DNA of 64,000 nt from Calothrix sp. FI2-JRJ7 (GTDB lineage: Bacteria; Cyanobacteriota; Cyanobacteriia; Cyanobacteriales; Nostocaceae), in assembly GCA_019359675.1 (NCBI GenBank), contig JAHHGX010000064.1, forward strand, positions 1 through 64,000. The letters run 5' to 3'. Under the pieces are notes generated by a model. It worked only from the letters and a program-made list of their open reading frames with translations, had not been told where the DNA came from and made no database searches. This document shows, piece by piece, positions 27,344 to 36,176 of the stretch. The translations under genes and the position numbers were made by a program. How positions within the stretch are numbered: the first letter of the stretch is position 1; each line of letters begins with the position of its first letter.

Positions 27344-27985
27344 ATGCTCTTAAACATTAAACGTATCAACGTTCCACCTGGACAACATGTATTGTTGCGT
27401 GATGTTACATGGGAAGAGTTTGAGACAATTTTAGATGAACTAGGAGAACATCGGGCAACGCGAATTGCCTATGATGAGGGAGTACTGGAAATTATGGCGC
27501 CGTTGCCAGAACATGAATTTAGTAAAGAAATTATTAGTGATTTAGTCAAAGCGCTTTTAGAAGAATTAGATATTGAATTTATAAGTCTTGGCTCTACAAC
27601 ATTTAAAAATCTGGCTATGGCTCAAGGTATAGAACCTGACCAATGCTTTTATATTCAAAACGAAATTTTGATTCGTGGTAAAGCAAGAATTGATTTACAA
27701 AAAGACCCTCCACCAGATTTAGCGCTAGAGATTGATGTCACTTCACGAACTCACCCAAATATTTACGAAGCCTTAAAAGTCCCTGAACTTTGGCGCTTTG
27801 AAAAAGGTATACTGCAAATTAATTTACTACAAGCAGGTTCTTACGTCGAATCTCAGCAAAGCTTGAATTTTCCAAACCTACCTTTAACTGATATTATTCC
27901 TCAGTACCTTAAGCAAAGTAAAACTGCTGGTAGGAATGCAACACTTAAAGCGTTTCGCCGTTGGGTACAAGAACAGATGAACTGA
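27344..27985 (+). CDS. Uma2 family (DUF820) PDDEXK endonuclease-like protein
   Basis: The 213-residue protein is a typical cyanobacterial Uma2 member. It has VTWEEFETILDELGEHRATRIAYDEGVLEIMAPLPEHEF (residues 22-60), then the nuclease core with DQCFYIQNE, PPDLALEIDVTSRTH (D and E-x-D of the PDDEXK site) and YEALKVPELWRFEKGILQI. TAGGAG lies about 9 bases before the ATG. Uma2 genes occur in large, fast-changing families in filamentous cyanobacteria, and their cellular role is unsettled. Confidence 0.88.
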   Translation: MLLNIKRINVPPGQHVLLRDVTWEEFETILDELGEHRATRIAYDEGVLEIMAPLPEHEFSKEIISDLVKALLEELDIEFISLGSTTFKNLAMAQGIEPDQCFYIQNEILIRGKARIDLQKDPPPDLALEIDVTSRTHPNIYEALKVPELWRFEKGILQINLLQAGSYVESQQSLNFPNLPLTDIIPQYLKQSKTAGRNATLKAFRRWVQEQMN

Positions 27986-28314
27986 TAAAATATATAGTCG
28001 ATTTCGATGTAACGCACCATAGAGCTGAATGTCGCTATTTCACGCATTTGGAGGCGCCAATAAAATTAGGTAGGGTGCGATCTGCGCTATTACAACCAAT
28101 CAATGTAACGTATATTAAAGTGCTTTCACGCACCATAATATCGTAAAGGCGCGTGCCATTCCACCATAGAGCTTAATCAAAACTTTAAATTTCATCTGCA
28201 AGTAAATAGTAATTATTTTTTATTTACGGGAAGTATATATGTAAGGTTATACCTCAGTAGCTGAGATATATACGAAACAGATGTTTTTTATGCTTTGAGA
28301 GTAAGGGGTTATTA

Positions 28315-29379
28315 ATGATTCCATTAATTTTAGGCGCCGCAGCTTTGGCAACTGGTGCTGTTGGGGTAACTAAAGGAGCAGAAGGTATAGGCAAGATAAA
28401 GCAAGCTCAGGCAATTGGTGAAGATGCTCAAGTCAGGTATGAAAGGCATCTTCGAGAATTGGAAGTAGTTTGGGAAAATACTAATAAGTCAGCAGAAACT
28501 TACGGTCAAATTCAGCTTCGGATTAAGCAATCAACCATTTCGCGCTTCATTACTTTTATTGAACGTATTGGTCAAAGAGCTTCTCAAAACGAAATGGAAT
28601 TTCTAGCAGGGCTAAATATTTCTACCCAGCAAATAAAAGAGTATAAAAACACTGTTATAGAAGCTCAAGAGTTTGCTCGTGGTGGTATTTCAGCTGCGAT
28701 AGCAGGAGCAGCAGCAGGTTCTAGTGCCATTACACTTGCTAGAAGTTTTGGAACAGTCACCGTCACTAAATTTTTTGGATTGTGGACTGCGGAAGTTGCT
28801 ATTTCACAGCTAGGAGGTGCAGCAGCTAGAGGTGCAGCTTTAAGTTGGTTTGCAGGAGGTGGTAGTACATTAGCTGGTGGTGCTGTTCTTGGTGGTGTTA
28901 CACTTGGCCCTGCTCTCATGGTGGGAGGTTTTCAACTTGCTGGCAAAGGTGAGGAAGCCTTGACAAAAGCGCGAGAATATGAAGCAAAAGTAAATGTCGA
29001 AATTACCAACATTGAGACAGGTAAAGATTTTTTACTACAAGTAAAGCAACGAATTAAAGAGCTTGCAGAACTGCTTTGCAATTTAAATACTAGAGCAGAT
29101 TTATTTATCAAAGAGCTTGAAGCTTTACCATCATTTGATAAAAACGAAGATGCTTTAAAGTTTCAGCAAGCTGCTTTACTTGTAAAAGCACTAGCAGAAA
29201 TCATGAAAACTCACATTTTAGATTCTGAAGGCTATTTAAATTCTGAGACTTTAAGCATTCAAGCAAGATACGCTACTTTAGGAGAACTTCAAGCAAAAAA
29301 GGCAAATAAAGTTTCTAATATCTCGGAATCGCATCTGCCGCAAGTTAATACACAAAAATTAGATGATTTTTTACTTTAA
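28315..29379 (+). CDS. Unrecognised protein with glycine-zipper membrane region and flanking coiled coils
   Basis: A 354-residue protein. It starts with a hydrophobic segment (residues 1-20, PLILGAAALATGAVGVTKGA), then a charged helical region to about 115. A long Gly/Ala-rich hydrophobic stretch (about 122-205; ISAAIAGAAAGSSAITLA and GGGSTLAGGAVLGGVTLGPALMVGG) has G-x3-G spacing, and a C-terminal helical domain (210-340) follows. This layout is like pore-forming or membrane-inserting proteins with glycine zippers. I do not recognise the family. AAGGGG precedes the ATG. It is followed after 15 bases by a second unrecognised gene, probably co-transcribed. Confidence 0.75.
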   Translation: MIPLILGAAALATGAVGVTKGAEGIGKIKQAQAIGEDAQVRYERHLRELEVVWENTNKSAETYGQIQLRIKQSTISRFITFIERIGQRASQNEMEFLAGLNISTQQIKEYKNTVIEAQEFARGGISAAIAGAAAGSSAITLARSFGTVTVTKFFGLWTAEVAISQLGGAAARGAALSWFAGGGSTLAGGAVLGGVTLGPALMVGGFQLAGKGEEALTKAREYEAKVNVEITNIETGKDFLLQVKQRIKELAELLCNLNTRADLFIKELEALPSFDKNEDALKFQQAALLVKALAEIMKTHILDSEGYLNSETLSIQARYATLGELQAKKANKVSNISESHLPQVNTQKLDDFLL

Positions 29380-29394
29380 AGCCTATAGGAGTTA

Positions 29395-29892
29395 ATGAAA
29401 ATGGTAATACAACATATTGGTCAAGTGGCAACAGTTGCTAGTGCAACACAAACATTATTTTCAGTTCTCGCTGGATATCAACAAGTTGCACAAAAAGAAA
29501 GAACTAAGCGCCGTGAAATTGCGGCTTGGGAGACAACACAATGTCTTGACACTGTTTCTTCAGCGTATACAGAATATAAGACTATTGCCGAACAAGAGCA
29601 AACAAAGCGCCGTGAGATTGAAGCTTGGGAAAAAGATAATATTGCTAGAATCAATGCACAGCGCGATTTATTAATGACATATTTAGAGCGTTCGTTCGAT
29701 GAACGAGCAGCTAATTTTCGTGCTTTGTTTGCAGTAGTTGATAGTGCTTTGGCATCAGGCAATAATGAGCAGCTAGCCTCAACTTTAAATTCGATTACAG
29801 AAATAGCAAAATCTAGCCCATTTAAGGAACTTGCTAGTTTATCATCTGTTCGTACTGCGCTTAATGACCCAAACCACGAATGGACATTTTAA
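29395..29892 (+). CDS. Unrecognised coiled-coil partner of the glycine-zipper protein
   Basis: The 165-residue protein begins with a short hydrophobic segment and then has an internal duplication: KERTKRREIAAWETT and QEQTKRREIEAWEKD, about 38 residues apart. A long helix (INAQRDLLMTYLERSFDERAANFRALFAVVDSALASG) and a C-terminal segment SPFKELASLSSVRTAL follow. AGGAG precedes the ATG by 5 bases. The tight spacing to the upstream gene implies a two-gene operon. No known motif was found. Confidence 0.72.
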   Translation: MKMVIQHIGQVATVASATQTLFSVLAGYQQVAQKERTKRREIAAWETTQCLDTVSSAYTEYKTIAEQEQTKRREIEAWEKDNIARINAQRDLLMTYLERSFDERAANFRALFAVVDSALASGNNEQLASTLNSITEIAKSSPFKELASLSSVRTALNDPNHEWTF

Positions 29893-29967
29893 TCATAAGT
29901 GGAAAAAATAATTCAAATAATGCAATTCCAGTCACTAAGCCAATTAAAAACCCTATCCCTGATAATA

Positions 29968-30210
29968 CTAGCATTGGCGCCCAAGATAAAGTTCGTAATA
30001 ACAATTAATACGTATAGTATGGTCAGAACTACCACTTGCAATAATAGTACCATCGCAGCTAAAAGTAACCGACCTTACCTCACTTGTATGTCCTTGTAAA
30101 GTTTTGATTAGATGACCATCCTCAAGGCGCCACAAACAGATAGTATGGTCAGAGCTACCACTGGCAAATATACTACCATCACACCTAAAAGCAACCGACT
30201 CAATATGGTT
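29968..30210 (-). pseudogene. WD40-repeat fragment
   Basis: The minus strand reads HIESVAFRCDGSIFASGSSDHTICLWRLEDGHLIKTLQGHTSEVRSV (described from the 30205 end leftwards). A second repeat, TFSCDGTIIASGSSDHTIRI, follows, then unrelated sequence to a stop at 29968. These are about two WD40 blades with the GH and SD-H-TI-W landmarks. There is no start codon and no complete propeller, so it is a remnant of a larger WD-repeat protein. Confidence 0.82.
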
Positions 30211-30215
30211 TATTC

Positions 30216-30440
30216 TTAAAAAATGGCTCTAAAAGTTAGGTTAATTCTTGGCTGAACTTGTTTTGATGTCTTAGGTATCTGGTGTTGCCAAAAGCGCTGT
30301 GTATCTCCTCTCATGAGTAAAAGGCTTCCATGTGTCAGCTCAATCTCAGTTTTTTCTGTTCTTTTTCTTTTTTATGCCTAAATGCAAAACGGCGCGCGTT
30401 AGATATAACTTTCATAGGCTGTCCATACCCAATTCTTGAA
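30216..30440 (-). pseudogene. AlkB-like 2OG-Fe(II) dioxygenase, C-terminal remnant
   Basis: Minus-strand frames give NARRFAFRHKKEKEQ, a frameshift inside the A-rich tract, then TEIELTHGSLLLMRGDTQRFWQHQIPKTSK followed by VQPRINLTFRAIF and a stop. The GSLLLM...TQRFWQH...RINLTFR series is diagnostic of AlkB-type DNA/RNA dealkylases, including the 2-oxoglutarate-binding Arg. The N-terminal half with the H-x-D iron ligands is missing or unrecognisable. The remnant abuts the WD40 fragment. Confidence 0.78.
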
Positions 30441-30851
30441 TGTTTCAAAACATACATCAAATACTGAAAGGAGAATATGTACTGAAGTCCAAACCTTATG
30501 GCTTCAACGCTCATGAAGTAAATAGGTGTAAATATTCGATTATAAAATTAAAAACGTATAGGATTCCTCGGCAGATTTTTGAACGTAATTAAGCACCCTA
30601 CAAGAATTGTAACAAATACTTATGGTGCGTAACGCTACAAAATTATTTGCTTCGTTGAAATATTGTTGTAGCGTTACGCACCCTACGTAAATTTTCAAAA
30701 ATCAAATGGATTTCTATAGATAATTCTATAGGTGTAGATAAAAGCAGTACACTTATTCCAAACGGGAAATATTGCATTATACCTAAAGCCACTAGCGAAT
30801 AGTTACCTATAATGTGACAATAGTTTTACTTAATTGCTATACACAAGAACC
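30441..30851. other. Non-coding gap with a GCGTAACGCTAC palindrome
   Basis: No gene is supportable. TGGTGCGTAACGCTACAA (from about 30623) and TTGTAGCGTTACGCACCCTA (near 30663) form inverted arms about 20 bases apart, one of the dispersed intergenic palindromes. The rest is AT-rich and should hold the promoter of the Ycf23 gene. Confidence 0.5.
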
Positions 30852-31613
30852 ATGACGATGCATTCTACTCTTCAACGTGCGTTCGCTATTCGCCGCGCTT
30901 TAAAAGTTATTAGCGGTTTGAATAATTTCGACAAGGATAATGTCGCTGCGGTTGTAAGAGCTGCGGAACTCGGAGGCGCCACTTTTGTTGACATCGCCGC
31001 TGACCCAGAACTGGTAAAATTAGCTAAAAGATTGACAAAATTGCCTGTTTGCGTATCTGCTGTTGAACCAGAAAAGTTCAGAAAAGCAGTAGCAGCAGGT
31101 GCAGATTTAATCGAAATCGGTAACTTTGATGCGTTTTATGCTCAAGGACGAAGATTTGAAGCAGAAGAAGTATTGGCACTAACATACCAAACTCGTGAGT
31201 TGCTTCCCGAAGTTACTCTGTCGGTTACAGTTCCACATATTCTGACGCTCGACAAACAAGTTCAGCTTGCAGAAGAACTTGTACAAGCAGGTGCTGATAT
31301 TATTCAAACCGAAGGTGGCATCAATACTAAGCCAGCACATGGTGGTACGGTTGGTTTAATCGAAAAAGCTGCTCCAACTTTAGCCGCAGCTTACGAAATT
31401 TCACGCGCGGTTGCTATGCCTGTACTCTGTGCTTCTGGTATTTCTAATGTTACCGCACCACTTGCTACAGCAGCAGGCGCCGCAGGTGTTGGTGTTGGTT
31501 CTGCGATTAATCAACTTAACAGCGAAATCGCCATGATTGCTGCGGTACGCGGTATTGTAGAAGCGCTAGCAACTACTAGCACTTCCGCTCATAGCTTTAG
31601 TCCTGAGTATTAA
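30852..31613 (+). CDS. Ycf23/DUF561 family TIM-barrel-like protein
   Basis: A 253-residue protein conserved in cyanobacteria and red-algal plastids (ycf23). It has a TIM-barrel-like succession: ALKVISGLNNFDKDNVAAVVRAAELGGATFVDIAADPELV, LPVCVSAVEPEKFRKAVAAGADLIEIGNFDAFYAQG, ADIIQTEGGINTKPAHGGTVG, and AMPVLCASGISNVTAPLATAAGAAGVGVGSAIN. I start at ATG 30852 rather than the in-frame TTG at 30834. The biochemical function is not established; proposals link it to nitrogen-related regulation. The stop overlaps the convergent aminotransferase by 4 bases. Confidence 0.9.
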   Translation: MTMHSTLQRAFAIRRALKVISGLNNFDKDNVAAVVRAAELGGATFVDIAADPELVKLAKRLTKLPVCVSAVEPEKFRKAVAAGADLIEIGNFDAFYAQGRRFEAEEVLALTYQTRELLPEVTLSVTVPHILTLDKQVQLAEELVQAGADIIQTEGGINTKPAHGGTVGLIEKAAPTLAAAYEISRAVAMPVLCASGISNVTAPLATAAGAAGVGVGSAINQLNSEIAMIAAVRGIVEALATTSTSAHSFSPEY

Positions 31614-32734
31614 CTCATTACTTCTTTTATTGAGTAAATTACTTGGTCTTGCTGTTCAGATGAAAGTTCGGGAAACATCGGTAATGATGTGACTTCCTTA
31701 CTTAGTTGCTCACAAACGGGTAATTGTCCTTCTTTATACCCTAAATCTTTATATACAGGTTGTAAGTGCAAAGGCATGGGATAGTAAATCATTGTATTTA
31801 CTCCCATGTCTTGTAGCTTTTTACGCACTATTTCACGTTGATTGTCGAGAATCCGAATTGTATATTGGTTCCAAACGCTGGCGCCACCTGGCAGTTCTTG
31901 AGGAATAATAATACCGGGTACTTTAGAAAGAAGCTGATGGTAACGAGATGCTATAGCTTTTCGGTTAGTGTTCCAATCATCTAAATATTTGAGCTTAATT
32001 TGCAGAATAACCGCTTGGATACTGTCCAAACGGCTATTTACACCAACTTCGTTGTAATAATATTGATTTGTTTGCCCGTGATTTTTAATGACTCGCATTC
32101 TTTGGGCAATTTCGGGGTCATTTGTCGTTATTGCTCCTCCATCACCACAACCACCTAAATTTTTTGTCGGATAGAAGCTAAAGGCACCTATATGTCCAAT
32201 GCTACCAACTTTTCGGTCATTCCAAGTCGCTCCCGTTGATTGAGCGCAATCTTCAATTACTGCGATTTTATGAGCATCGGCAATTTCCATCAACCCAGTC
32301 ATATCTACAGGTTGACCAAACAAATGTACCGGAATAATTGCTTTTGTATTGGGAGTAATTGCGGCTTCTACTTGTTGTAAATTGAGATTATATGTATTCG
32401 CATCTATATCGACAAATACAGGTTTGGCGCCAACAGCACTGACAACTTCAGAAGTAGCGATAAAAGTAAACGCAGTGGTAATGACTTCATCACCTGCACC
32501 AATATCCAACGCACGCAAAGCTAAATAAAGAGCATCAGTACCAGAATTACACGCTATACAGTTAGATACACCGTGGTATGCAGCAAACGCTTGCTCAAAC
32601 CCATCAATAACGGGTCCACCAATATAACGTCCTGATGATAAAACTTCGAGGACAGCAGTACTAACTTCTGCCTCAATTGCAGCGTATTGTTGTTTATTGT
32701 CAAATGCAGGAACAGATTTTACACTCTGTATCAT
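31610..32734 (-). CDS. DegT/DnrJ/EryC1/StrS family PLP aminotransferase
   Basis: A sugar aminotransferase of the class used for amino-sugar synthesis on nucleotide or lipid carriers. The 374 residues include CIACNSGTDALYLALRAL (cofactor phosphate site), EVITTAFTFIATSEVVSAVGAKPVFVDID, and VIEDCAQSTGATWNDRKVGSIGHIGAFSFYPTKNLGGCGDGGAI. In the last stretch the Lys of PTKN is the Schiff-base lysine. NSRLDSIQAVIL is also typical. It sits outside the exopolysaccharide locus but may supply an amino sugar to it. It ends overlapping the convergent Ycf23 gene. Confidence 0.92.
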   Translation of the reverse strand: MIQSVKSVPAFDNKQQYAAIEAEVSTAVLEVLSSGRYIGGPVIDGFEQAFAAYHGVSNCIACNSGTDALYLALRALDIGAGDEVITTAFTFIATSEVVSAVGAKPVFVDIDANTYNLNLQQVEAAITPNTKAIIPVHLFGQPVDMTGLMEIADAHKIAVIEDCAQSTGATWNDRKVGSIGHIGAFSFYPTKNLGGCGDGGAITTNDPEIAQRMRVIKNHGQTNQYYYNEVGVNSRLDSIQAVILQIKLKYLDDWNTNRKAIASRYHQLLSKVPGIIIPQELPGGASVWNQYTIRILDNQREIVRKKLQDMGVNTMIYYPMPLHLQPVYKDLGYKEGQLPVCEQLSKEVTSLPMFPELSSEQQDQVIYSIKEVMS

Positions 32735-32771
32735 AGTTTGTATGAAGGTTTATGGAACTATAATTTGGACG

Positions 32772-32795
32772 AGAAACCGTAGAAACCCGGTTTCT
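32772..32795. repeat. AGAAACCCGGTTTCT palindrome
   Basis: The 15-mer at 32781-32795 is a perfect odd palindrome of the dispersed family, preceded by a partial arm AGAAACCG at 32772. It lies in the divergent gap between the aminotransferase and fetB-like genes. Confidence 0.75.
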
Positions 32796-32917
32796 GAATT
32801 TTTAAGCATTCTTACTTATTGGTCAATTGATTAGATTATCATTAGCGATAAATGTACATATATATATAGATATCCATACTGAATAAATCGTTACAATCAA
32901 AGTTCCCACTCCTGCTT

Positions 32918-33694
32918 ATGCCAGAAATCATCAAGTTAGATTTTACAGACTTAGGTATTGCCGTCGCGCTAATGGCTATAACCATTGGGTTGTCAGCTTG
33001 GGAAAAACTAGGAATTGAGATTAAGTTGCTTATGGCAACTGGCAGGACTATTCTTCAACTGATGGTTTTGGGATATGTACTAGATTTTATCTTCGCCATT
33101 GATAATGCAATTGCAGTTTTGGCGATTTTAGCAGTAATAATCACGATTGCGGCAATTATTACAAGAAATCGTATCAGTCAAAAAATTCCCCTTGTTTTAC
33201 CATTGGTGTGGGGAGCAATGTTTATTAGTACTTCAGTATCTATGATTTATACAAATTATTTAATAATTCAGCCTCAACGTTGGTTTGAGCCACGTTATGT
33301 GATACCTTTAGCGCTTATGGTAATAGCAGGCGCCATGAATGCGGCAGTGATAGCGGGGGAGAGGTTAGTTAAAACCATAGATACGAGTCACTTGGAAATT
33401 GAAACCCACTTAAGTTTAGGCGCCACACCGACTCAAGCAGTGGCAGAATATCGTAAAGAGGCAATACGTGCGGGAATAATACCTACTATCAACCAAATGA
33501 CGTTAGTAGGTATGGTAACAATACCTAGTTTTTTCACAGGACAGTTACTCGGTGGTGTAAAAGCTGACGAAGCAATTTCATATCAAATTGTGGTTTTATT
33601 TATGATTGCCTTTGCCAACCTAGTCACAACAATATTAGTCACACGGGGATTATCAAGGCAGTTTTTCAACTCCAATGCACAACTAATTCGTTAA
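32918..33694 (+). CDS. fetB: FetB/UPF0014 family ABC transporter permease
   Basis: The 258-residue protein has about seven membrane helices. It carries the family signature WEKLGIEIKLLMATGRTILQLMVLGYVL (residues 28-55), the RNRI segment near 87, and the cytoplasmic coupling loop LSLGATPTQAVAEYRKEAIRAGIIPTINQMTLVGMVTIPSFFTGQLLGG (described from residues 167-215). In E. coli FetAB exports iron. The partner ATPase FetA is not in this window, so the substrate is inferred from the family only. Confidence 0.88.
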   Translation: MPEIIKLDFTDLGIAVALMAITIGLSAWEKLGIEIKLLMATGRTILQLMVLGYVLDFIFAIDNAIAVLAILAVIITIAAIITRNRISQKIPLVLPLVWGAMFISTSVSMIYTNYLIIQPQRWFEPRYVIPLALMVIAGAMNAAVIAGERLVKTIDTSHLEIETHLSLGATPTQAVAEYRKEAIRAGIIPTINQMTLVGMVTIPSFFTGQLLGGVKADEAISYQIVVLFMIAFANLVTTILVTRGLSRQFFNSNAQLIR

Positions 33695-33713
33695 CTCCGC
33701 GCCTCCGCGCCTC

Positions 33714-35534
33714 CTAACTTTGTTGTCGTGGAATGTGCGTAAAAATTTGCTGTCCTTGTGCGTCAAATACCAAGACTGCTGTATTGGCATTATCACCAAT
33801 TACTTCTAGTGCTTTTTGTAAAGCTTCTAGATGCTGTTGAACACTCTTGACATTTTGGGGTGCGTTGCTTTCTAAAGTTTTTTCATATTCTGGGGTAATG
33901 CGGACTGTTATAAATCTCTCATCGACAGTGAAATTACAAATCTGAACGCTGCCTTTACAAGTTTTTTCTAAATCAGCACGAGTTGAAGTTGTACTAGCTG
34001 TCGCACCAGTCACCATCATTGTTTGTGATTTAGTTTGAGCTTGTTCAAATGCAACTGCATACGCTTGTAATAAAGGCTGTGCTTGATTATATAGTGGGCT
34101 TTCAGGTGGAATTTGCTTAATTGTGTTTATCGCTTGTTGCCAGCGAACAGTTGCTGCTTGCCACTGGTTTTGCTGTTCGTATTGTTCAGCTTGTTTCGCA
34201 GTAGCTACTGCTTGGGCTAAACTTGTTGCCGCTTGTTCTTGTTTTGAAACGCGGTCGCGAAGTGTTAATAGTCTTGGTTGGTAATCGTTCAAAAGTGTCC
34301 GTGCTTCGGCATAAGCTGGACTGGTTTGCGGTACTGCAATTAAGGCATTGACGACTATTTGCCAAGTTGAGAGTGCGCGTTGTAAATCTGGTAGTGATTT
34401 TGCGGTTGTTTCGCGCTCACGTGCCACTTTTGCAGCAGCTTGAGCATCGTTTACTTTTTTCTGCCATCTGCTTTGAGCTAATGCTTGGACATTAACCGAC
34501 TGTAAACCGCTACGAAATAGTGATAATTTTGACTGGGCAAATCCGTAAAATTTACTATCTGTACGAATTGCTTCTAATGGGGCAATTGCTTGGCGCCATA
34601 ATTTTGAACGTGCTTGTAACTCGTTAATATCATTTGTTAAGCTTTGTGAAGAACGCAAAGCTGTGGCACCTAATTGCAAAGCTTGTGTCAACAGTTTAAT
34701 TTGTTGCGACTCGCTCGACAAAGCAGTTGCCGCTTGTACAGCATTTTGATGATTTGGCGACCAACCAGGTATTCTTTGTAGTGATGCAATTGTTACATCT
34801 AACTGTTGTTGCAGCTTTGATAAATCTTCTTCGGTTTTGACATTGTTAGCTAATTGGAGAAATGAATTTTGTAATTGTTTTGCCGTTTGTAATTCTTTAC
34901 ATGTAGATAATATACAGGGACTCATTAGGAAGTAACCACTGGCACCGAATATTGTCGCAACAGCTAGAACACATGCTCCAATTAATAATGGCTTGAAGTT
35001 GCGCTGGCTTTTTTTAGTTTGACTGTTGGGAGGCGCCGACTCAAAGGGGTCAAATTTCTCTTCTTCAACAACTGATGCATTTATAGTCAATAGTGAAGCA
35101 GAAGAGTCAAACATTCCTTCAGAGGATGATGACTGAGGTAAAGGTTCTTGATTGAGTTCGGGAAGAACAAAATCTGAAAAAACATCATAATCTGACAAAT
35201 CTGATGAATTTAAAGCTTGCTCGCTATTCATCGAGATATTTGGGACAATATACAGCGTTTTTTGAGCATACGGGAGCTTGATTCCTGTATGACGCACAAA
35301 CATCTGTACTTCTTGCGTTTGATATGCGGTATCTGATTGGAGGGTTTTTGCTACGACTGCAAAAACATGCTCGGTATCGACGGTGATAGTTTTAGGGTGT
35401 TGTATTAAAACCATTAGCTGGTCTTTAACAGCACACTTAACTTCAAAGGTATTGCGCTGACCAATTTCGAGCAAGCTTTCTTCCAAAATGGACGATAGAA
35501 AATCTAAGTCTTCCTGCTGTGCTGCTGATTTCAT
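33714..35534 (-). CDS. Large single-pass membrane protein with coiled-coil C-terminal region
   Basis: I start at ATG 35534 (MKSAAQQEDLDFLSSILEESLLEI), giving 606 residues. A TTG 66 bases upstream is also in frame, and neither has a good SD. An N-terminal cytoplasmic domain (1-100) contains strands FEVKCAVKDQLMVLIQHP. An acidic, Ser-rich linker follows, then one membrane helix near residues 181-204 (LLIGACVLAVATIFGASGYFLM). Long Ala/Gln-rich helices (205-500) come next, with Trp spaced regularly as in tetratricopeptide-like repeats, and a C-terminal domain ending in VLVFDAQGQQIFTHIP. The function is unknown. It probably scaffolds in the periplasm. Confidence 0.75.
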   Translation of the reverse strand: MKSAAQQEDLDFLSSILEESLLEIGQRNTFEVKCAVKDQLMVLIQHPKTITVDTEHVFAVVAKTLQSDTAYQTQEVQMFVRHTGIKLPYAQKTLYIVPNISMNSEQALNSSDLSDYDVFSDFVLPELNQEPLPQSSSSEGMFDSSASLLTINASVVEEEKFDPFESAPPNSQTKKSQRNFKPLLIGACVLAVATIFGASGYFLMSPCILSTCKELQTAKQLQNSFLQLANNVKTEEDLSKLQQQLDVTIASLQRIPGWSPNHQNAVQAATALSSESQQIKLLTQALQLGATALRSSQSLTNDINELQARSKLWRQAIAPLEAIRTDSKFYGFAQSKLSLFRSGLQSVNVQALAQSRWQKKVNDAQAAAKVARERETTAKSLPDLQRALSTWQIVVNALIAVPQTSPAYAEARTLLNDYQPRLLTLRDRVSKQEQAATSLAQAVATAKQAEQYEQQNQWQAATVRWQQAINTIKQIPPESPLYNQAQPLLQAYAVAFEQAQTKSQTMMVTGATASTTSTRADLEKTCKGSVQICNFTVDERFITVRITPEYEKTLESNAPQNVKSVQQHLEALQKALEVIGDNANTAVLVFDAQGQQIFTHIPRQQS

Positions 35535-35600
35535 TGGCGATGACAGGCTGGGGTTTGTTAACAAAGACACAGTATGACCAGTTACTATTTTCCTATACAA

Positions 35601-36176
35601 CCAGCCAAATGTTGTAGCACAGATTTAGAAAAAACGGTAATAAAGCACTAAATTTACAATCACAGAATCTTATTATGACTCTTTCTCACGAATTTCATCT
35701 ATCTAAAGATAGTTGAGCAGATGGCAAAAACTTCTGAATTAGGTTACAAATGTAACTACCATGTTGTTGGAATACGAACAATAAGATTTTTGTATAGTTT
35801 GGATGATGTTCCACTTATACTAGAAAGCGGGTTTCTTAGTATACTAAACCTGACATATCTCTATGCCAATTTTACATATCTAAATACTTGAGGAGTTAGA
35901 AAATATATACATTGTAGAAATACTAATTGAATTGTTAAAAAAAATGCCTGTTATTAATGACGTAAGCGGTTTTACTGAAATTAGATGCCAATTTTGATGT
36001 ATGTAAGTAAATTAAAATCGCATGTTATTTACCGCATCAACCGAATTGGATAGAATTAATGACAGACAAAGAAATTATAGTTAATTAAAAGCCGACTTTT
36101 GCTTTGGGGATGCAGCAACTTAAAAATTTGACGGCAACTCCAACAAGCGTGAAGTAGTATTTCAAAGGTGCGTGGT
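35601..36176. other. AT-rich non-coding region
   Basis: About 575 bases between divergent genes. I found no gene, only a short imperfect palindrome around GAAAGCGGGTTTCTTAGTATAC near 35823. It contains no GGCGCC. It presumably holds promoters for both flanking genes. Confidence 0.5.
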
